From NCBI GenBank assembly GCA_009760855.2, contig WPIO01000025.1, forward strand, positions 2,345,501 through 2,409,500: DNA of 64,000 nt, in the 5' to 3' direction. The notes beneath the pieces were generated by a model. That model searched no databases, was not told where the DNA came from, and was given only the letters and a program-made list of their open reading frames with translations. Positions within the stretch are counted from its first letter, which is position 1. Every line of letters begins with the position of its first letter. Position numbers and translations under genes: made by a program. Below are positions 37,801 to 49,800 of the stretch, piece after piece. The stretch comes from Cristatella mucedo. Taxonomy: Eukaryota > Bryozoa > Phylactolaemata > Cristatellidae.

Positions 37801-40800
37801 TTTGATACTGTTGGTCGCCAAGTCCTTCTTAAGTGTCTGTCAACTTGCCTGGACGTCACGATCACTGTACTACATTAGTTGATGTCCTATCTCAGTGGGA
37901 AACTTTAGAGCATTAACAGTAGCCTTGGAGCATTGATGTCAATGGGCAACAGTCCACCCCCACCTGTGTTTGACAAGTGTTTGCTGTCCATGCCATTCTG
38001 GAGTGCTATTAGTCATTCAGAATAAGGGTGGGCCGACAGCTTATTTATCACATGCCATATTATGCATTATGAAGTACTACTGTATCGGTTAATTAAAGGA
38101 GTTGTCTTGTGCACAAATGTTTACTATTGTCATTTAGTGTGTACTGTACTTAGTGAACTAGAACCGGTTTGGAGCTGTGGAGCTTACCCTTGCCCCAATA
38201 AAGACCTCTTGAGTACACCAGCTTATGCAGACTCACTTACAAATGCATGCTCGTAGGTTTGGCAAGAATGTGGTGCAGTGCTTTAACACATTCTTGGTTC
38301 ATGTAAACACCCACCTATGGCTCATTTCTCTAATCCGTATCGTTTGCATATATTGTTCAATGCTCATGAATGGCTTCCACTAATCATACTTAATATTTTA
38401 GGACTTCAAGAGAAACCTGAAGAAATGTAATGGGGGTAGCGACTTTGATGCCGACATGTTGGAGCAAATATACCATGCAATCAGGTACTATAGTCTAGGC
38501 ACGACTGGTCGGTTTAATGGCCGATATCCTTTGTAGACCTGTCCTAGAGATGGGTCAGGCATGCACTGGCAGAGGTAACAGAGTGCATCCCCTTATTTCC
38601 ACAGCTTGTAATGACCTTTTTCTTTTTCTGTGGCTGCTTGATGTTCCATCGCTAGCACTGGGCCTAAAGATCCCACACACTCCAAATACTAGCTGATTTA
38701 ACGGCCTCTTGTATATATCGACAGAAGAGCCTTTACGGCTGTTACCACCTCTTGCAGTGGCAATAAAAAATCGCCCACTGCAGGATTCGAATCCACGGCC
38801 TCGGATCCGAGGCCGTGATATGCAACCGCCTACCTATTATACCATCCCGGCTCACCGAAGCTCATTTATCCCGTTATTTTTGCGTCTTTAGTGAAAGTGT
38901 GTGAGCTCTGCGTGGTTGTGTGCAGTTGTGAATGCTAATTCAAAGGCTGCCGCTCTTTTGATCTGCTAGATAGTGAAAGCGCATTGATGACGTTTCGCCT
39001 TTTAGCTGCCCAGCGATTACTTGCGAATTTGTTGGCTTGTGAAATAGCGTGGTTGTTCCTAATATTTTGATTATTTCCCATGAGTAAGCACCTTGTATCC
39101 TTCACATCTTATAGGACTAACGAAATCATTATGCCCGACGAGCAAAGTGGAATAGTAAAAGAGAATTACATGTGGAAGGTAGGTTTCTGCAGCGTGATCA
39201 GGGCATGGGCATCACTCTCATTTTGCTCACTATTTAAAACCCTCCTTTTGTATTCAGTGGTCTCCTGGTTTGGTAGTAGCCTGTAACATGCTCTTGGTGG
39301 TTGACTTGGTGTGCGTGTGCACGCACATTTGGATCTTGTAATGGCAACTGCTTGCAGGTGATTATGGCAAAATGCTTGGCTGGAGAGGCAAACTTTATCC
39401 ATGCTGCTACCGGAACCTTCGACAGCGAGCTCTTTGCCCTGGCTTGGGGACCCACTGTTGCAGCCTTGTCGTTTGTTTTCGACAAGAGTGCAGATGTAGA
39501 GATTATGCAACGTGCTCTACTCGGTTTTAAGTAAGCCCGTGTTCCTGCACTGACTTTTGCGATGCATACCTGTGTTCTGTAAGTTCTTGCCTAATGACCT
39601 GATTGCGAGCTGACTTTAGCTTTGCACGTATTGCAGGAAATGTGCAGTCATAGCTGCCCACTATGCGATGAGTGAGGTATTTGATAATCTGGTCATTTCG
39701 TTGTGCAAGTTCACTACATTTCTGAATGTAACTGAGGTAAGAACTTCACCGTGCTTCTGTTGATTTCCTGCATACTTGTATTCGGTGTGTGTACCAGCCC
39801 CCCCCCCCCCGTCAATTTTGAACTTAACAACTTAATCCTTTTTTAGTCGGCTGACCGCACAGCAGTCTCATTCGGTAATAATGGGAAAGCCCAGATGGCA
39901 GCCAAAGCGGTTTTCTCGCTTGGGCATAACCATGGAGACATTTTGCGTGACGGATGGAAAAACATCCTTGATTGTCTCGTGACCTTGTATAGAGCTCGGC
40001 TGCTGCCACAAGTGCTAACTGAGGTTGAGGACTTCCTTAAGCGTGATGGCAAGCTTCGCCTGATACGGGATGACAAAAACGAGAGCGTAGCCACACCAAG
40101 GTGGGTACGACTGGCGGTTTTAGCGTCAAAGAATTGGTGCACTGTACTTTGGCCAGGCTCTCTTGCACGGTAGGCTTGACATTGCGATCCCACATCTCCA
40201 CTGGCTACTAACCTCTGCACTGCTCGTGATTTGCCCTCGTATTATGCCACTTAGTGTGCACGTTCAAACATAGTCATGCAAAAAGGTATATTTGTGAGCG
40301 CCGGGTGTTCGGTGTGTAATTTTGTATCTTGTGTCGTATCCTGCAGTGAATCACCTTTCTACCTAGCTGACAGGCAGCTTGAAACTCTATTGAAATTTGT
40401 TCCGAATCTAGCACCCCACTGTCATGTTGACTTATCTGTGTCTTGCCTACTTTTGGTTCGTTAGCAATCCTGACTTAGTTCCTGTGCAACGATAAAGCCT
40501 TTAGTACAAGCCTCATAAGGGGCGTTTGGTTAACTCCATCCCCCTGTGTGCTTGTAGGTTGCCAAGCAAGGTCAGGCATTTTTCCATGTGCCCCTTTTAT
40601 CTGACTGAACTTGCTTACATCTGGAACGTGGTAGCAGTATTGTTGCAACTTGTGGGGCACGCATGAATTTGGGGTGCAACTTATGCTTTGCAGAAGCGAG
40701 TCTGGAGTCATGAGCTCGCTACTGTCATATTTTGCCTCGTCGTCTGATGGCAGCGGAAGCGGCTCCAGCAGCCTGAGGAGTGGCTCTGGTGCAGCCCTAA

Positions 40801-43800
40801 CTGCAGACGAACAACGAAGTGCAGAGCTTGCACGTTCTTGCATTGATGAGTGTGGCGTGGATACACTCATTGATGACACGAAATTCCTGCGAGCTGAGTC
40901 ACTACTCGAGTTTATCAAAGCTTTAATAGCAGCTGCACATGTGCCCGGCGGCTATGACGATTTGGCTCCTCCATCACCACTCATTATCATTGGCGATGCT
41001 GAAGAAGATTTGGCTGTTTTTAGTCTTGAAGTTCTAGTGCGTGTTGTCCTACAGAATAGGTAAGTTATTTCTGCAAAATTGCTGGCATGGAATTGGTTTT
41101 TTTGTTGATGCCCTGTATCAAGGACGTGCTGAAGATCTCTCTGTCACGTCTCGGCCTCAACCTGCTGCTGGACACAAAGCCAGGGTTGTGACCAGGATCC
41201 TGAATAGCGAGCGCCTTATGCCTAGGCTAAGACCTAGGAGAGTGGCTGTTAACATGTTTCAAACCAGATCTTTAAGGTTGACGACGATGACAATCTTGTG
41301 AACTGCATTGTGCTCCATGACGTAAGCCTTCCAGAAACGCCTCTCCGTGTGCAGGAACTCGGCAAGCAATTTCTATGTTACGTGTGTCGGGAGATGATTG
41401 AAGTGGTATGGCAAGATTAGTAACAAGACTTGCTTGACTTGTTACAGCAAACCGTTGCCTTTTTGCAAGTGCTGCTTTTAACTTGAAGAGTTATTACATG
41501 CCTTCGTCAGAATGAGTGAGCTCCTCTCCCAAATTGTGCATATGCCAGCCACAGAAAACGGTGCTGTGTGGAACTTGAGAATGGGCATTAACCAACGGCC
41601 TACCATGGCAACCTGTCAAGTCAGTGAATTGCCTGTGTAGCAGATCAACCCACCGGAAGCTTTTCCATCTACCTGTATTCGTTGAAGTACTAGATACATT
41701 TATTGTAAGAGAAGGCAATTTAATAACCTCATTTATGTAGTAGCAGCTGATAATAAAGAATCGCTTTCAATATGCATGACAATCCTTTATACGAAGAACG
41801 GTGCCTTCCACTTGGTTTTGGCTGATGGCTTCCAAGGTAAAATATTCAAAAAAATTGCATATCTAACATCTTGCAAAAAAGTTGTGATATGCAATAAATA
41901 GGAGATCTGCCCCTAACGGTTTTTGTTGTGCCATCAATCAGTGCCTTTCTTGAGCATTTTGAGCTTGATGCAAAAGTATGCCTAAAGGAGCTCTGCTTAA
42001 GCCTCTGCTTAAACCCACAGCAAGTAGTACACAGATCTGACAGAGTTGGTATGCATCCACACAGAAAAGTAGTATTTTCACATTTCATGCCCACCATGTC
42101 TGCCGACCTTACTTGCCCTTGTTTGGACTATTGTTTGCTCTATACTGCTTAAAAATATGTTTGCAACAGTTTTGCTATGTAGAAATGGTTGAAAACTTTC
42201 GGCCAGAGCCGTCTTGCCTGACCATTGTGAATTTATGCTCGCTGTCATCCTATCTTGAAGGGATCGTGCTGCCATCGTGTGGAATGTCGTTCGCGATCAC
42301 TTGTCGATGCTGATCTTACATGCCACGGAGCCAAGCTTCCTAATTGAGCGTGCTGTCACTGGTTTGCTCCGCATTGCCATTCGTTTACTTTGCCGTGAAG
42401 AGGTGGCCTCCCAGGTAAAGAAATTTTCGCTCAATGTTGTGTGTTGGTTTGCCTGTGATGCTGAACACCTTTATTTGCTCATGACCTTACGGTTAAATTC
42501 GACTGTGTTTGCTGTTTAGATCGTTCCTTCTCTTCGTGTTCTTCTGGCGATGCGGGCTCAGGTGCTTCGGCCTCTGTCAAGACCAATAGTGTTTGGCCTT
42601 CACCGGCTGCTTGAGACGAACGCAGCTAACATTCATTCAGCCAATGACTGGCAGGTGTTATTCACACTCCTTAGCGTTGTCGGGGCAGGTGCAAGTCAAC
42701 CACAGCATGTTGCCGATGACGTATTAGGACAGTCCATTGTTATCAAGGACACGACATCTGAAAGTGGTGAGCTCCGTGACTGCTGTAAAAATCGGCTCTT
42801 ACTGGCCGCAAAACTGCAACTTGTGTTGTGCTTGACCACAATTGGGGTCCAATGTCAGTACCTGTGCCCAATGTCGGGCGTTTTATGTTGCAACTTTTTT
42901 AGCTATGCCATGCCTTTTATGCAATGTTCAACTAGTGGGCCAGCCGTGTTGAGAACGTGCTTTGCTGCCTTCGGTGGCCCATCTTGTGGTATCGACAGGT
43001 TTAGAGACGTTGCAACGGTCACAGCAGCTGTACCTTTGTTACGCTAATTTCCATAATTCTTGTAAGAAGGCGGCAAAGATAATAATGGGCAGTTATGCAC
43101 TACTTACTATAATCAGGATTTCAAAAAAGGTGTCGCCATTTTAAAATAAGGCTGTGCCTTTAAAGCAGACCTCCTGCTTGACAGGTGGTGGTAAAGTTCG
43201 TGTCATTTTGCTTGCTGTAGTTCCTAGTGGCTCATCAGGCACTTAAAATGGCCTTATCCTGTTTCTTGAGTTGATTGAGCATAGCAAAGCAATCTTTGCA
43301 GGCTGCAGCCTCCCTCGAAGTTAAGTAACAAACACCCGAAGAGAAGCGCACTGCTTGCTGTGATTGGCTGGCTTAAGTAAGGTCGAAGTCCAACTCTTCT
43401 AGAATGTGTAGCTCTATAAACGAATGACTTGCCACACCCGTTGCTGTATTGTTTCATAGAATTGTTTCATGATGGGCCACCACCCGATCTCATTGCATAC
43501 AAGAATTCTGGGACATTCGGACTGAAACTACTACCATCTGCTTGTATTGTAATAGAAGACACATACTGCAATACTAGAAGACTATGCAAGTAGCATAGAA
43601 TTACTTCAATGGTTAAAAGAGCACTACGTGTGTACAGCTAAAGACAAGCATAGAAGTTCCATTGCTGAACATGGCTTCGGTGGCCCATCCACCCCTTGTC
43701 CTCCTCCATCCGAAGCTGCTGGTGTAAGGGCAAAGAGATCTGTAGTGCAGAGATCTGTAGTGCCATGGACTAGTTTTTGAAATCTGTTTGTGATGCAGGT

Positions 43801-46800
43801 CTTCTTGATCTGCATTCAGACTCGACCGGCAGCCTCGATACCCTCACTGATGCGATGAACATGACACCGAGGAGTGCTCTTGACAAGCATTCCCCCATTC
43901 ATTCTATCCGTGTTCAAAGTCGTGGAGATTCCTTTCTATTTACAAAAAAAACTCCCAAAGATGCGCTGGGTTAAGCGCAGGCTTGAACGTCGTTTCAAGA
44001 AATCGGGGTCCGTGCAGATCTAGTCAATTTCAAAGACTTCCTTCGAGTTTACACCCGAAAGCTTATAAAACCTGGGCCTCTTTTTTCATTCGAAAGCTGA
44101 ATTCCTGCCAGTCGGACACTAAACAGATTTATAAGACAGTAACCATTTACTGGCCAATGCTTTGAGGTCTGACTCACCAGATATTAAGGGCTCAGCCGAA
44201 AAGTTTTCAGCCTTTACTGAAAAAATTGTGCACATTCGTTCCTTCATTAAGCCCCCTCCGACTAAAGCAATCGCGATTCCACAACCTGTGACCTTCCTTA
44301 AAAGGTTCTCCGATTTTTCTGCTTGCGATGTGGCTACCTTAATAAGGTCTAGCAAAAAGAGCTCGTCTCCTGAAGACCCTATACCCTCATCTCTGTGGTC
44401 TTCACTAGCAGACCAACTTAGCCCTGCCATAACCAAGATTTTTATTGCTTCTTTGGGAAAAGGGGTTGTCCCTAAGTCCTTCAAATCAGCAATCGTTAAA
44501 CCCATTCTTAAAGAGCCTGGATTAGACACAGAGGTCCTTGCAAACTATCGCCCGGTTTTCCTTCTAACTTTCTTATCGAAGATTCTTGAAAAAATTGTTG
44601 CTAAGCAACTGGTTGAACATATTGAAAAGAATGGAATGTCAGAAACAGTTCAATCAGGGTTCAAGAGGCAGCACTCCACTGAAACTGCTCTCCTCCGTGT
44701 TAACAATGACATTCTGCGTGGCAGAGATGACGGTAACGTCACTATGCTAGCTCCGCTAGATCTGTCAGCTGCCTTTGACACCATTGATTACGGTGTTCTA
44801 CTTAAGTGATTGAGAGAAAAAATCGGTCAGGCATACGAAGCACTGGCATGGTTTAAATCGTACTTGTCTGTTCGTGTTCAATCCGTGTTGTATGGGGGTC
44901 AGGTCTCACACACGAGACGGGTCACCTCAGGAGTCCCTCAAGGGTCTGTTCTTGCTGTTCTCCATTTTTACTCAATCTCAGGGAAAAGTGATTAAGGCCC
45001 ATGGAATAGGATACCATTTTTCTGCTGACGATACTCAGCTGTATTTGTCATTCAAACCGTCGGAATCTGCTGCAGCAACTGAGAAGCTGAATGCTTGCCT
45101 TGCCGGCATTCGATCCTGGATGTCGAAAACTTCTTGAAACTAAATGACGATACAACGGAACTGCTGCTCATAGGACACCCTAAGCATGTGGCTGGATTAA
45201 AAGGCTTCGCTCTTTTAATAGGTGATGCTGTTGTGCGACCATCACCGCGTGCTCGAAATTTAGGTGTCGTTTTCGATAGCTGCCTCAATTTTAAAATCTT
45301 CATTTAGAAGACTGCTTTTACAGCTAGCCATTGCATCCGATCCCTATACAAAGATTAGGGGCTGTCTTCCACAGTGGCTAGCAAAAAATTTAACCAGCTC
45401 CTTGGTGTTTTCTCAGCTTAATTATTGTAATTGCCTTTTGGCTGGGCCACCAAAGAAAGCAGTTAGGCCACTGCAGCTGACTATGAATATGGCTGCAAGG
45501 CTAGTTTTCAAGTCCCAGAGGTTTGAGCACGTGTCTCCTTTGCTGAAAGAGTTAGGATGGATGCCAGTTGAGCAACGGATGCAGAGCAAAGTTCTTACGC
45601 TGACCCACGAGGCCGGCCACGGATTGGCTCCTTCGTACCTAGCTGAACTGCTGCACCAGTTTCAGCCTGTTCGCACCCTCAGGTCCTGTGTGGACAATAA
45701 ATTAGCTGTTCCATTCCTTCGCTTAAATACCGTTGGCAAAAGAAGCTTTAGCTCTTCAGGTCCTAGACTGTGGAACTCGCTTCCACAATTCTTACGCAAC
45801 GACGACCACTCTCCTACTGCCGACTATGGCACATCTTTTTCAGTGGTCCTGAGCTGCTACTTCCATGCTACTCACTACCTCAACTGCTCTCCTGACTCTG
45901 CCATGCTTCCCACTTTCTCTTTGTTGTGTGAGACGAAGTCTGTTGGCTACCGAATGTGTACCAAAAGCTGCTTAGGCTGTGAGTGGGCTATACAAAACTC
46001 TGCTGCGTAACACCCACGTGGTCTTTTTTGACTTTGTGGAGTTACAGACGGAGATTATTACATTACATTATATTCTTTAATACCACTGTAATAACACTGC
46101 TTTGAGGCCTGGGTCGAATAAACGTGTGAATACTGGTTGAAAAAAAAAGACTTAATTGCTGTACAGCAGGTTACCGTGCTACCTTTAGATGGGTACAGTG
46201 TAGTATAGCTAAGGATGGCAAGAACATGTGCTCCATCAGCATTGTGCATGATGCTATTGACTTCGTGGGTTGCTAATATGACACATGACATATGGTCGCA
46301 TGTCGGAGCGAGCCATGAGTTCACACATTTTGGTCTTGTTAGCAAGCTGTTAGTGTTTGCTCTCTTTCATTTTGCTCTCTTTCATTTAAGCTGGAACGGT
46401 GAAGCTAACGGGCTCTTGTTGACCTCGTTTGCTTACATAAAAAGGGGAAATTTTGCAACTTAAAAGGGCCTGCTCGACAGCACGGTTGTGCATTGTTACC
46501 CGTTTCTTGAGGGCTGTGCCTTGTCTCAGAGCAAGAGTCTATGTAAAGTAGTTGCATCCGGAGTTGGCAGCTCGATGAGTGTGGCTCACATCATGTGGCT
46601 GGTTGCCTGAACATTCTCTTCACTCCTACGAATTGCATCACGGTTTTTTAGCAGCAGGGATCGTATGAGCTTCCTTGTCATTGACGGCTGGCGTTTGTAG
46701 GTGGTGTTACGAGTGATACCGAGCAGCGCGTTGTCGTGGCCTGTGAAGATTCAGATCGTGGCTATACGTCAGACAGCGAGTTAATGGCTCACACCCTAAA

Positions 46801-49800
46801 CCAAAAACCCGGTGCTGCTTTTGGTGAACTCAGTCATAGCACCAGCCAGGCTGCTGCTTCTCCAGCTGAGTGGATTACGGTGCGTTTTAGTCTACTGCTT
46901 CATTCTGTGCCAATTCTTTTCACTGTGCCCACCTTTTCGGTGTTTATTGACTATTGAAAACCTGTTAGTACGGCTGAATAACTTAAGTCATCCGTGTCGT
47001 TTTATAGGTTAAAAGGCATCATCATAGGTCGCATCATCTCGACCATGCAGACAGTGGGGTCACTATACCAGCCGGGTCACGATGTTCAGCAGAGAGCAAC
47101 CAGCCGTGTGCGCATCCAGCCGGCATCCAGGCGTCATTGCTGGTGAATCAGTTCAGCATCGACCTTGGAGAAGAGCTGCATCCGCACGACAGCCAGGCAC
47201 TGCTTCGTGCTGCAGAGAGCCTCTCCTTGCTCGTGCGCGATGCAGCACATATCACACCGTATAACTTCGAGATATGTGTCCACACTCTACGTGTTTTTGT
47301 CCAGGCTAGCATGGGTAAGCTTAGTGGGAAGTAAGTGATTGCAAAGTCAGCCTGTTGTTCCATCTTACTGCTCGACAGTTCACATTATACACTGCTACCT
47401 GGAAGGCAGTAAAGACCCTGTCGTTTGCCAAAATGTGGTAGATACTAGCGAGCATGAGTTCCGTTGATTTTACTGACAGCAGTGAGTATCGTCAGTTTGT
47501 CATCATACCTTTGGAGAATCTTGGCATTGGTTTCATACAGTGTGAAACTGCAGCGTGAAAGGCATACAGGAACGCCTTTGATTGGCCCGGTGATCAGCTC
47601 TAGTATCTCAGAACTGTAAATTGGAGTCGTGTATACCGGTTTTATCATCGTGACTGCTAAGCATGCTTTGTAGCCCGGGCGGCTATTAAAACATGCTTGG
47701 CAATCATGATTGCAGTGGGTACGAAAGCATGCGTGATTAGATATGCAGGGGTTGAGGGGTATGGTCCAGAGAGCTCTTTCTACCTGGATAAATGCAAAAG
47801 TTTTGTGACTGACAAACTTTACTTGGCGGCTTAGCCGACTTGTCGAGGGCCAATGCCGTCATGGTTTCTGGTAATCTATGAAAAAGGATTAAAAAGTCTG
47901 AGCCTTAACCGGGCTTGTACAGCAGGATCAGAACCTATGTGCCTTAGTCTATGCTTTACTGAGACAAAGGTATGATACTATCGTTCGTTTGAAGTCAGAA
48001 GCAGACTTGCGATGCTAATGGCAAGCACGTATATCATCGGGAAATTGCTGTTTGCACTTGATATCCTGTACCTCTGCCAGTAGTCTGGTAGTTTCTGTAG
48101 GGCGTGTCACCGAGAAGTCGGGACAGTTGATCTACAGCTGCTCTCTCAGCATAGTCAGGCATGTAACCCTTAGACCACGCTGCAACAGCTTCAAGCCAGC
48201 CCCTTTGTGTCATCGCTTGCTGGTATGCTGCTTCCTCACTGCTACTGCGTGCATTGCGCTTCCAATTCGCCTCTTCGTTTTCTTCGTCTTACTTCATTGT
48301 CTCAATGCATGCATTAGTCGCTTTGTAGAAATCAAAGGGCTGTTTCCTTGCTTCAACTCTGGTTAGCTTAGATCTTCCTGCTGAAAGCGGCATAGCTATC
48401 CAATTCTCCTGCTACTTTGCAAGAGAGCACCTTAGTTGGTAACCTGCTACCGCCGAATACCTTGAGCAGAAAGATGAAGCACGTGCCAAGGTACGATACT
48501 GGATGACTTGAGTTTGTTCATAGCATGCCGCTCAAGCCTCCCTCGTTCGGCTAGAACCCATTCGACCACTCTCAGTCAGTCGTGATGTGGTGGAGAGCTA
48601 CCACTTTAGAAGCTTCCTTTGTGCCCGTCGAACTTACTCGGTGGTTGTAGATCAGAGCACTTGTGAATTGTTTTGCACTTCGTGCGAATGTGCAAGTGCA
48701 ATGCGCACGCCTGCTGCCCACTTCCATGTGTCCGACCAGGTGCCTCCTCCTCGTCCTCCTCCTCGTGGGGCTCATTTGCCCCCCCCCCCTTCAGCCTCAC
48801 TGATTGCATGCCAGGTGCCAGCAAGAAACCAGCTGCTGCCAGCGGAGTGAGGGGCAAGGCCGATCCGGGCAAGGGCAGGCACAAGAAGAAAACGGCATCG
48901 AGAGAGCACGGCAGCGGAGGCAAAATGCCGCGCTCGCGCACCGCTCCGACTCTCGCCTCCGGCGGCCGCGCCTCCGACGACGAAGACGAGGATGAGCCTA
49001 CTGCCGAGGCGCTAACCTCGGCCTACCATCAGCTGTCCATGCAGGTGGGTCGGCGACGATGCCTCCAAGCGTCAAATGCAGAGTGCCTCCTCTGCCCTAC
49101 ACCGGTTGCAGCCATCCAGTTTCGTTGCTGACATGCTGAGGTGCCACAGCTGGAGTAGCAGCAGCAGCTGCAGCGACTCTAGGGGTGCAATCGCCAGTCA
49201 GCTTTTCTTGACGGTGCTCGGTTTGTAGCTGCTCGAGCTGATACACACGCTGCACACGAGAGCCGCTTCGATATTCGGCTCCTGGGCCGAGGAGCAGCAG
49301 CTGCAAAATGCTGCCGGACCAACGGCGGCTGGTCCTACCGATGATGCTCAGGATGCAGCTGAAAGCAGCGATAATGGAGGCGCATCAATTGATGCGGGCA
49401 CGAGCAGCCTGTGGAATAAATGCTGGTGTCCGCTGCTGCAAGGTAAGCAGCACCCTGCTTCTTCTGTATGTGTTAAAGCAGAATGTACGAAAATCCTGGC
49501 CAGACCCATCCAACGGCTGAGCTTGTCATTCATGTCGAAGGCTCCACTCGCTCCTTTTGAAACGATTTGTTTAGCTTTTGTTGCTTGGCAGGTGTGCTGG
49601 GGGGGGCTACGGTAGGGCTGCCATATCGGTGCATGTTCTTTCATAGCTGTCTTGTCACGTGGTGCTTGTCTGGCTGTCCCCCCCCCCGACTAGCTTATTT
49701 AAAGGCCTCTTGTGTATAGCGACAGAATAGCCTTTAAGGCTATCACAGCCGCTTGCAGTGGTGATAAAGAATCGTTCACCGTATAATTCGAACCCACGAC

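Larger units (their letters stand above)
36463..38401 (+). other. GBF1 intron 17 (inside Sec7)
   Basis: Contains a 2x20-bp duplication (36722-36761) and a reverse-transcriptase relic (about 37545-38000). Otherwise no feature is recognised. Confidence 0.6.

Noticed and set aside
43777-43974. A GBF1 exon encoding [20 protein letters not shown]...
   Set aside because: It has an acceptor-like start, but the sequence runs straight into LINE-B coding sequence and reads as the connector before RT. GBF1 exons 42520-42766 and 46701-46879 join in phase without it.
44162-46010. Host genes from the long open frames here
   Set aside because: They are pieces of a LINE-B reverse transcriptase broken by stops and frameshifts.
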